A stretch of 64,000 bases of DNA, taken from contig BCKT01000001.1 of NCBI GenBank assembly GCA_003116875.1, forward strand, positions 387,763-451,762. The letters are read 5' to 3'. Every line of letters starts with the position of its first letter. Position 1 is the first letter of the stretch. The notes beneath the pieces were generated by a model, which did not search any database, had not been told where the DNA came from, and saw only the letters and a program-made list of their open reading frames with translations. This document shows positions 55,368 through 64,000 of the stretch, piece by piece. The position numbers and the translations under genes were made by a program. Origin of the DNA: Takashimella koratensis. Its lineage: Eukaryota; Basidiomycota; Tremellomycetes; Trichosporonales; Tetragoniomycetaceae.

Positions 55368-56285
55368 TAGCTGGAACAGGGGTTTGGTGTTGATTGACGC
55401 CGAGGTTGGTCGAAGACATTGGTTGGTGTTGTATTGGGTGGTCGATGCCGCAAGACGCCGCAAGAGCAGCGTGCCTCTATTGTTCATGCTCTTACAGTAT
55501 TGTGTATATCCCTTGATTTTGACAAAGGCCATATACCATGAGAATACGCGGTACATACGTACGGAAGAGTAGTTGAGTTTTCGTTTATTTTCGATTGTAT
55601 GCACCAATTGTAAATCTCAGCAGTGCGTGGTACATCCTGTGGGGAGGTTGATCGGCTCTGTTCTCAATGTCGTTGAACTGAGACTCGCTGCACGCTAGCG
55701 AACCCCTCTGCTCTGCCCGCCCCCTAGCAAGGTGAGTAACAAGGGAGACATGTAGGGGAAATATTGGTCCACTTCAGCTCTGACACGTGGAGGATCTCCA
55801 TGCATACAGTCATACCAGTCTCTTGTCCTCACTCTCACCCCAGTCGCAAGCTGTGCCCCCACAGTCCCTGTCTTTAGAATGAGTATCGACCTATGCTTCG
55901 CGACTTGTAGCGAGCGTGTCAGCGGCTGATGGAAGAGGCGGACGCCTTGGACGCCACTGGGCGGAGGAAAGCAGGTTTTCCTCGGATGATTACGAGTATC
56001 GACTGGTGCCTCTGTCTCCCCTTTCGTTTGAGGGGGTAGGGAGTAGGTGGGGGAGAGAGAGAGGAGGAGGAGGAGGAGGAGAGGGGAGCAGGAGGGGGGG
56101 CAGAGTCGAAGTCGGGATGAATTGAGAATCCAGTGCTTAATTGCCCTTTCAGGACTTTGTCACAAAATCAACTCACAGACATCCATTCCGCCCCAACACC
56201 AACAACACCATCCCACGTTATCACCTCTTCTTTTTCATCCCACCCTCCATCCAACCCCCCATCCATCCTCCATCCACCACCCGCC
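55368..56285. other. Intergenic before the Sec7-PH gene
   Basis: This 918-bp stretch starts with 3' UTR of the SET gene. A CACGTG lies at 55784-55789. A GAG-rich tract lies at 56053-56083, then a C/T-rich leader up to 56286. No gene is seen. Confidence 0.5.
56053..56083 (+). repeat. GA/GAG purine-rich tract
   Basis: A run of GA then GAG units lies in the upstream region of the Sec7-PH gene. Confidence 0.7.
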
Positions 56286-59200
56286 ATGTCCAAGCGCGGC
56301 ATCCACCCGCCTGCCCGCGTCCCTTCGCCAACCGGATTCCCAGGGCCCAACCCACGCCCGTCCATCTCCTCCTCAGTTCGCTCCGGCCGCTCCGGTGGTG
56401 CTGGTGGCCGCAAAACCATTGAAGACTTTGAGTCTGCGCTCCGAAACCCCAACGAAGTCATCTACCTCTCGAGCTCGCCTGTCATCCAAGATGGACCTCA
56501 CGCTGTATCTCCACAGACTCTAGACGACGACGGGGGTGATGGGTACGATGAGATGAGCTTTGACGAGGAGATGCGGAGAGATAGAAGCAAGGGACATGAG
56601 AATGGTCACAGCGCGCATACTCATGGCCATGGGCATCTGGGAACCCCTGGTAGAGGTCCAGCGACAACAATCGTACCGCCCACACCGTCGTCGGTCGCAT
56701 CCACACGTTCAGGCCGCAGGGGGTCGATCATCAGTACCGACTCGGGCGGGAAATCAGCCAGCCAATCGACTCGCATCGCATCGATGAAGATGAATCAGAG
56801 CTTGGGTTTGGATGGTGAGTGTCTTTCATGACCAAAGCTCTATCATCGTGCTAACCTTACTAGCCGAGCTGTCCGCGGCCGACGCTGCCAACGCGCCTTC
56901 CAAACGACGTTCCATCTTCCGCTCCCCCGGGACCGCGTCCTCACCCGACCTGGCCACCCTCGTCCGTCGCGCCAAGGAGAAGAACGTCAAGGCCTCAGTT
57001 CCGCCCAATATCACGCCAATCCCTGCTGTCCCCAAAGCCCATTCACGCCCATCTACGTCATCACGGCCTCAAACGGCGCAGCCGGTCGCTAGCCCACCGT
57101 CAGGTCGTTTGGTAAAATCTGAATCGGTGCCAAAGGATATCGTCGCGCCCGTCCCCCCTGTCCCATCACCAGTAAAGGTGCCCGTTGTAAAGCAAGTTCC
57201 CCAGGCTCCCCAACCTGCTCCTCCTCAACAACCTCTTTCTCAACTACCTTCTCCAACAAGAGCCCCTCCTCCTCCGCCTCAACCTGTACTGCCTCCGGCG
57301 CCACCTCAGGCACTCCCTCCTGCTCAATCTCAAGCTCCATCACCTTCAGTCCAAGCAGCACCGATTCAACCACCGCCTCCACCGACTCAACTCCCGCCGA
57401 TACAGGCCCCCCAACCGGCCCAAGCCCCACCAATCCCCCCTCAATCCCCCTCTCGACCGACCACGTCGCGCGCGGCTCAAGCATCCACCCCATCACTCAT
57501 CTCCCACGGATACCCTGAGAGCAACGCTAGCCCCAAGACCATGTCACCCAGGCGAGAAAAGGCCGTCGCCCGTGGTATCGACGCCGAGTGGGATATGGCC
57601 GAGAAAGATTCCAAGGTGAGTTTCCATCCCAACCCTGCTGACACTAGAACAAGAGCACAAAGTCGAAAGGCATGTTTGGGAGGTTATTCGGAACGACGAA
57701 AGAAGTGAGTCACATCTTAACTTTGCTAACAACAGACGAGCCCTCCCAAGTCGAGTCCACAAAAGTCTCGACCACCAATCCCGCCGATGCCGCCGCTCCC
57801 CGCGGGACACTCCAAGCTCGCACCAGCCGCCAACATATCCGACGTCTTTGGCCGTGTCGACTCGTCTACGAGCTACCAACCGACCATCCCGCGAAGCGCA
57901 TCCGTCGCGACATCGTTCTCTGTTGATAAGCCCATCGAAGAGCGCCGTTCGTCACATATTCGTCAACCGGCAGACTCTGCGTCAATCGAGGAGCACAAGC
58001 GCGAGCGCGAGCCGTCGTTCTCAGAGGATGTCGCGGGTATACTCGATCGGATAGGTAATGTCGAGCCTGCCAAGGAGTTGGGACTCCCCGCGGACAGCTT
58101 GCGAGTGGAGGAGAAGCGACCTTCGGTGGGTGAAGTCGTGGGGCTGTCCTCCGCGATCCCGCCTATCCCAGAAAACTCGGTTCTCGCGGTGGATACCGAC
58201 TCGCCCAAGATGGATGCGTCGCCCAAGGTTGGTCAGAGCCCGGCTTCGCGACCTTCACCGACGATGCGGTCGCCCCATTCCGATGTCGACGGGTTGATGC
58301 CTGCGTCCGTACCTCTATCCCGCACGTCGAGCTCAGCTTCGGCGCATAGGACGGAGCGAACGATCACACCAGTGGACGATACTCGGTCGGTCAGGCTCGT
58401 GTCGAGCCCTCGCCCGACGAGCGTGTACTCGAACAGGACGCTTAACCTCACGTCGGAAGGCCTGGCTCGGTCACATTTCGCCAGCACGGTTGCTTGGGGC
58501 AAGCAATCTCCCCGTGCGTCCCTGGGTACCGAAGACGCGTCCCCAGTTCAAGAGACCGAGGACGACGAGGAGAAGGGCAGGCAGCTGGCGTGCGAGTTTT
58601 TGGAAAACGACTCGACTCATGTTCCGTCAGACAAGGTCGCCGAGTTCTTGGGTGGACCGTAAGTCTGTATCCTAATAAGCTGACCTCAGGCGCCGAATCA
58701 ACGCCATTGCGCTCAAATACTACATGCAGTATTTTGACATGCGCTCGCAAAAGCTGGACCAAGCGTTTAGGTGGGTTCGGAGAAGAAAGAGCTGACCAGG
58801 CAGGGACCTATGTGCCAAGCTCCACCTCAAGGCGGAATCGCAAGAAATTGATCGAATCATCGAGGCGTTTAGCGCACGATTTTTCGAGTGCAACCCGACG
58901 ACAGTGTATGGGACCCCCGGTGTTGTTCATACGGTCACCGGGGCGATGCTCATGCTGAACACGGATCTGCATATTGCCGATTTATCAAAACACATGTCTC
59001 GCGCCGACTTTGTCCGTAACGCGATGCGTGCGATTCAAGAGAGTATGCCGGATCGTGCGTCTACCCCGGATTTGATTCGTGACGATGGAAGCAGCTCAAG
59101 GCTGGATTCGACTATTGCGAGAAAGGTCTCTCGAACCGACACGCAGCGGAGCGCTTCCGGGCCCGTCGCAATTGACGATCTCAAGTCTGGCACTAGCTCG

Positions 59201-61007
59201 ACCACCTCGTTTAGCTACACTCGGACCTGGGAACTCGAAGCGGAGAATGTTCTCAAGGAGATTTACGCCAACGTCAGGTCGGACAGAATCCTCTTGCCGA
59301 TCGGACCAACTCCCCCTGCGAGCGAGCACGCGTCCACGACGTCGCTCTCCCGCCCCTCGACTATGCGCAGCCCGTCTGGCCGCAGCGACCGGCTCAACCC
59401 GTTGAAACGAACGAGTATCCGCGGGAACAGCCCCTACGGCGCCATGTTCTCGCAGTCGGACGGCCGGCTCAGCCCGACTCCTTCGTTTGCAAACTCTATC
59501 GGCGAGGTAGGCCATGTCGAGACTCCGCTGACAATAGCAATATCAGGCCATGGCGCCTTCGCTCGGGTTCGCGTCAAACCTGTCGCAAGCGGTAATCCGC
59601 GAGACAGAGGACGAAACGCACAGCCAGAGCTCACAGGTCAGCGCGAGCACGCTCGAGGATATGAACGACGACGAGTTGGCGCTTCTTGGTGCGCCGTGGG
59701 CCAAAGAGGGCCTGCTTGATCGCAAGTTACAACCAACCGAGCCGGGACGAAGCAAGCTACAGAAGAAAGACTGGAAGCAGTACTTTGTGGTCATTGGCAA
59801 GGGCGAGCTGCACATGTTTGTCTTTGGTGAAGGATCATCTAGCATGGGCGGGTCTGTCGGTGGCGGTAATTGGCTGGTAAGTGAGTGACATGACTGAGCT
59901 GATCATAGAACAACGCCCGGGCAACTGGCGAGTTTAGCCTGATGCACGCAACGGCCATGTCGCTGCCTCGATCGGGATACAGCTCGAGTCGGCCTTATTG
60001 CTTCACCGTGACGTTGCCCAACGGCGATATCAACATTTTCGCCGCGGGTACCGAAGATCTCGTGGTCGAGTGGGTCGCTGCCTGTAACTATTGGGCTGCG
60101 CGAACCTCGAGGCAGCCATTGCAAGGTGGTGTCTCGAACATGGAGTACGGGTGGACGCGCGCGCTCGAGCATCGCGACGAGGACGACCGAGCGAGTGTAC
60201 GATCCGCACGAAGCAGTCTTAGTCGGCTCGGAGGCACGTACGGGAGACGAGCACTCGCAGCGTCACCAGCGGACAAGATGCATATCAACGAGTGGAAACC
60301 TCCCCCTCACGCGACGATGCCGAGCCCGCTCGACGAGGAGACACAGCTCGAGACGTTGCAGGCGTATGTGAGGTCGTTGAAGGAGGAGTTGGCGCAGCAC
60401 AAGTTGGTCGAGGAGCCGATGCAAAGATTGGTGAGTGAGCGAGGGCGTAGCCCGAGCTGGTACGATGGAGAGGGACTGGAGATGGTGAGCAGCGATGTGG
60501 CGCGGGAGACTTGGTATGCCATTGCGAGAACAGAGCCTGAGCAGGCTCAGCCAGTTGGGTCCACCCTGCGAGGGCCCCAAGAGGCGTACGTGGGAGGGTG
60601 GAACAGGAGCGAGGCTCGTAGGCGAAGACCGGGCTTGGCTGTCACCCCGAATAAAGCGGTGATATGCTTTTTTTAGCCAAGGCTGACCCATGCAGTACAC
60701 ACCCGGGAGCAAGAACGCGGCCAAGGCGCGCGACAACTGGCTCGCCAAATCAAAGTACATTCATTCCGAAATTTTCAAATACGAGACGTACGTAGAGTCC
60801 CTTCGGTCGGCAATTGGGCTTCGTGTGAAGAAACAAGGGGAGAAAAAACTGGAACGGTCCCTGGCTCGGTCAATGGGGAGTCTACAGGTAGACGAGGAGG
60901 ATGAGGACGAGCGGATATATGTAGCGGACGAGGTGGAGGTTGACCCGACGATCGTGGACGATGGGCGGTCAACGCCAGGCCCGCCGGCGCCCCAGGGGGT
61001 ATTTTAG
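56286..61007 (+). CDS. Sec7-PH guanine nucleotide exchange factor for Arf (EFA6/Yel1-like)
   Basis: Nine exons encode about 1405 residues: 56286-56814, 56864-57615, 57648-57704, 57736-58658, 58690-58770, 58804-59506, 59538-59876, 59909-60430 and 60696-61007. The first 720 residues are Pro/Ser-rich. The Sec7 domain (about 720-865) reads ACEFLENDSTHVPSDKVAEF, LDQAFRDLCAKLHLKAESQE with the catalytic Glu at about 792, and VVHTVTGAMLMLNTDLH. A PH domain follows (about 1069-1195; KKDWKQYFVVIGKGELHMFV to VVEWVAACNYWAAR), then a coiled coil and a basic C-terminus. This order matches EFA6/Psd and yeast Yel1, which activate Arf at the plasma membrane. Exon 7 could begin at 59547 instead (three residues fewer). 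The 265-nt intron before the last exon is long for this gene. Confidence 0.88.
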
Positions 61008-61337
61008 GTTTCTGCTTCTTTGGGTAGTAGACTGGGCACGAGCCAATGATATTGTGTACAATTCACTTTCGGCCGATGCGTAGAAGGGTTTTGTTTGGTC
61101 GGAAGAGGTCCGGTGGAACCGGTCACAGCGCGGCGTCCAGAGACTCCAGTTTAGGCGAATTTCAGCCCGAGTCGGTGTCGGGGGAGGAAAACAGAATAGA
61201 AAAAAAAGTTTGAGAGACCACCTGACAGACTAAGGCATTTAAAGTGATCACGGGGGGCGGGGGTGACCGAGGTGTCTTTCCCCCTCGCGACCTTATAATC
61301 GCTCACTTCTGTACTTACTCTCACCTGCGCACCAAAC
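61008..61337. other. Intergenic before the Dal5-type permease gene
   Basis: This is 330 bp between tandem + strand genes, with an A/T-richer 3' UTR part and a G-run near 61253. No gene is seen. Confidence 0.5.
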
Positions 61338-63423
61338 ATGGCTGAGAAATCGACAAATTCATCTGACCACGACCAAGAGATGCCCGTGGGCGTCCCGGAC
61401 CACAAGGCGGACGTCGCTGCCCAGATCGCGGCGATGAGCCCCGAGGAGCTCGCCGCGGCTGACAAGAAGCTGCTCCGCAAGTTGGACAAGTACTTGATCC
61501 CCTGGATGACGTGAGTGATGTTTGGCTGTGGGTCCGGGTTGTCGGTCTGGGTTGTGGTTACTCGCGGGGTTGAGTCGCAGGATGTGTAGTGGTTGTTGTG
61601 GTGTTTGCTACGGTGGTGCTGGTGGTGTTGAACCCGCTCTTGGTTGTGTTGTCGCCCCCCGCTGCACTCGTTTGTCACCGTGTCTCCTTTGGCAAGCGCT
61701 AGTGGGTGAAATTAGTTCTCGTGGCACTCGCTCTCTACCTCGCTACCCACCTCGCCCCATATGATCCCTACAGTGCGCGCCAGTCCGGTGTCCCGACTGA
61801 GTATCCATGTGCTACCACATGGCGCTACCTACCACGCGGCGCCAGTGATCGCCCAGCAACCGGCGCTACATCAAAGGATGGGGCGTCAAACATGATATTT
61901 CCCGTGACAGTGGCTAACCTTCGCAGCCTCCTTTACCTCATGTCCTTTCTCGACCGTGTCAATATTGGTACCGCCAAGCTCGTTGGCCTCACCACCGACC
62001 TCAACCTCACCTCGCTCCAGTACTCTAACGCATCGATGAGTAAGTCTCTTACCGTCTCCCACTAACGCCAGTCTTCTTCGTCTCATACGTCGCATTTGAG
62101 ATCCCGTCCAACCTCGTCCTCCGCAAGCTCCGCCCCTCCCGATGGATCCCAGCTACCATGGTCGTTTGGTCGATCTTCCAGATTTTCATGGGTCTCGTCA
62201 CCAACTACTCGCAGCTGCTCGCTCTCCGTTTCTGCCTCGGTCTCGCCGAGTCCGGTCTCTTCCCCGGTCTCAACTTTTACCTCACCGGCTGGTACCGCCG
62301 TGAGGAGCTTGCCAAGCGCGCGTCCTTCTTCTTCGTCGGTGCCGTCCTTGCCGGTGCTTTCGGTGGTATCTTTGGTTACGCCTGGGGCCAGATGAACGGC
62401 GTTGGTGGCAAGCACGGTTGGACTTGGATCTTCGTCATGGAGGGTATCCTTACCCTCATCGTCGCCGTCGCCTCATTCTGGATGATTCACGACTGGCCTG
62501 ACAAGGCTCGTTTCCTCACCCCGCTCGAGCGTGAGCTCGTTTTCCTTCGTCTCAAGCAGGAGCAAGGTCTCGCCAGCGAGGGCAAGTTTTCTTGGGCCAC
62601 CGCCGCCAAGGGATTCAAGGACTACAAAACGTACCTGTTCATGCTTTGCTACATGGGTGCTGCCGTCCCCTTGTACTCTCAATCGTAAGTTTTGTGACTC
62701 TTGCCTTGAATCCGCTAACATCTCCGCAGCCTCTTCACCCCTACCATTGTCGCTTCCCTCGGCAAGTGGACCACCGCACAGTCCCTCCTCCTCTCCACCC
62801 CTCCTTACGTCCTCGCTTTCATCACCACCATGACCACCGCCATCCTCTCTGACAAGTTCCGTCGTCGTGCGCCGTTCAACGTGTTTTGGGCGACTCTTGC
62901 CTCGATTGGCTACATCATCCTTATGACTCTTGATATTACCCACGTTGGCGCCTTGTACTTTGCCGTCTTCTTCACCACCATGTCGGTCGCCCCGCTCATC
63001 GGTACCACCATTGCTTGGACAGGCAACAACTTTGGCAACCACTGTGAGTTAATCTCTTTTAACTCTGCTAACCTCTTAGACAAAAAAGCTGTCGCCATGG
63101 GTCTCGTTTTCTCCGCTGGTAACTCGGGCGGTATCGTCTCTTCCGAGGCTTATCGTACCCAGGACAGCCCTCGATACGTCCGCGGACACGCCACGGCTTT
63201 GGCATTCTCTCTCCTCTGTCTCGTCACCTCCATCATCCTTTGGATCGCCATGGGTCGTGAGAACGCCAACAGGGAGAAGACTTACGGTCCCCCTCCGGGC
63301 CCCGAGGAGGTCCAGGAGTACGACGACCCAGCTTACCGCGCAAAGTGGGGGCTCGAGGGTTTGTCTCGTGAGGAGATTGTCGCTCTTGGCGATGACCACC
63401 CGGCGTTTAGGTTTATCCTCTAA
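61338..63423 (+). CDS. MFS permease of the anion:cation symporter (Dal5/Tna1-like) family
   Basis: Exons 61338-61510, 61927-62039, 62072-62684, 62730-63043 and 63080-63423 encode 518 residues. The N-terminal 50 residues are polar and the rest has about 12 membrane segments. Family signatures are LRKLDKYLIPWMT joined by splicing to LLYLMSFLDRVNIGTAKLVG, then FFVSYVAFEIPSNLVLRKL, RFCLGLAESGLFPGLNFYL and the WMIHDWPDKARFL loop. Known relatives take up allantoate, nicotinate, pantothenate or other carboxylates with protons. The substrate is not predictable here. The first intron, 416 nt, is the longest in the window and interrupts the first membrane segment. Codon use is strongly C/T-ending, suggesting high expression. 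Confidence 0.92.
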
Positions 63424-64000
63424 TAGGGTCGAGATGCATCCGTCGATTTCTACTTATAGGTCTGCCTCTGTCTGAGTTGAAAATGGACTGTGTCACGGTG
63501 AATACAAGACAGGTCAATGACAAGGACGTGAAGAGGCCCGCATCACTCTTCACGTCTTCAACACGATACTCACTAACAAAGACTTTGGAGGGGAGCTCAT
63601 AGCAGGAATAGTGCAAGCCGTGGTGAGGCGACAGCGTAAGTAGGCTGCGCCAAGCGCGACAAGTGACAAGGATCAGGCGCCACAGGCAGAAAGTTTTCTC
63701 ATGCCTGGCAAGTGCTTGTCAGGCGTCTGTGACACCCTTTGATATCCTTCAGGAAGACAATAAGCTCCCTAGGCTGTGAAAGAACGCAGGTTGCACTCAC
63801 AGCCACAATCCGAATTTTGACAAAAAACGATCGGACCCACCATTCAACAATCCACCTTACAACACAACAACATTGGAAATTGGACATGATTTGGGCTAAA
63901 TATGTCCCGGCAAGGCATCAGAGCACACTAAGATAGATGCAATCCAAAGGAATACCATGAATTTTTTACGTAAAGGCTCCAAGAAAGTCCAGCTGTTACG
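63424..64000. other. 3' region after the permease gene, no gene called
   Basis: This is 577 bp to the window edge. It holds the permease 3' UTR and a 22-bp near-perfect palindrome at 63703-63724. The sequence is A/T-richer towards the end and no coding signal is seen. Confidence 0.5.
63703..63724. repeat. 22-bp near-perfect inverted repeat
   Basis: Two 10-bp arms (GCCTGGCAAG and CTTGTCAGGC) with one mismatch flank a 2-nt centre. It could be a dimer binding site or hairpin; it lies 280 bp past the permease stop. Confidence 0.6.

Noticed and set aside
60431..60695. Readable frame inside the last Sec7-PH intron as an extra exon
   Set aside because: It ends in a stop before the conserved YTPGSKNAA exon. 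A donor at 60431 and an acceptor at 60695 give the uninterrupted family C-terminus.
61511..61926. Small gene inside the 416-nt intron of the Dal5-type permease
   Set aside because: The frames are low in complexity, and the intron ends are consensus and restore a conserved membrane segment.

Overview
This is nuclear DNA of a fungus, most likely a basidiomycetous yeast of the Tremellomycetes (Cryptococcus-like). The genes are dense and broken by many very short GT-AG introns with CTGAC or CTAAC branch points just before the acceptor. The gene set is fungal (DAHP synthase, septin, GID ligase subunit, MFS permeases), promoters are CT-rich, and some families suit basidiomycetes (Rad9/Crb2/53BP1-type adaptor, coilin-like protein). 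The class is an inference; no rRNA or species marker is present.

I modelled 27 protein-coding genes by hand. In every model the exon lengths sum to a multiple of three and the spliced protein runs through the family motifs. Together they hold about 115 introns, the shortest 31 nt and the longest 416 nt. There is no convincing tRNA, rRNA, transposon or CRISPR array, and genes lie on both strands without operons.

Layout. 1-9 kb: a GT31 glycosyltransferase (-), MAF1 (-) and a small acidic orphan (+). 9.6-25.7 kb: a Ser/Thr-rich single-pass protein (+), TIM23 (-), MTR4 (+), a CSC1/OSCA-like channel (+), GET2-like (-), DAHP synthase (+) and a DHA2-type MFS transporter (-). 26-35.6 kb: a FetB/ALS3-like (UPF0014) membrane protein (+), a 640-residue orphan (+), APRT (-), a small mitochondrial-type membrane protein (+), a coilin-like protein (-) and a Cys-rich single-pass surface glycoprotein (-). 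37-51 kb: a CRIB protein without kinase (+), DCN1 (-), septin CDC10 (+), HEM4 (+), a Tudor/BRCT checkpoint adaptor (-), an HD-domain nucleotidase (+), RMD5 (-) and RPB12 (+). 52-63.4 kb: an ASH1-like SET methyltransferase with a new-looking C-terminal repeat array (+), a Sec7-PH ArfGEF (+) and a Dal5-type MFS permease (+).

The genes are housekeeping functions that do not form one pathway. Several share themes: RNA and transcription (MAF1, MTR4, RPB12, coilin-like, SET protein), ubiquitin-type regulation (DCN1, RMD5), mitochondrial or ER membrane insertion (TIM23, GET2), and polarity or trafficking (CDC10, CRIB protein, ArfGEF).

The most unusual signals are in gene architecture: a 2-nt microexon that restores the conserved C-terminus of RPB12, coding exons of 15, 16 and 17 nt, a first coding exon that is only the ATG (DCN1), a sharp intron length floor at 31 nt, and three GC-AG introns. 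The most unusual protein feature is a seven-copy Lys/Ala-rich helix repeat after the SET domain of the methyltransferase.
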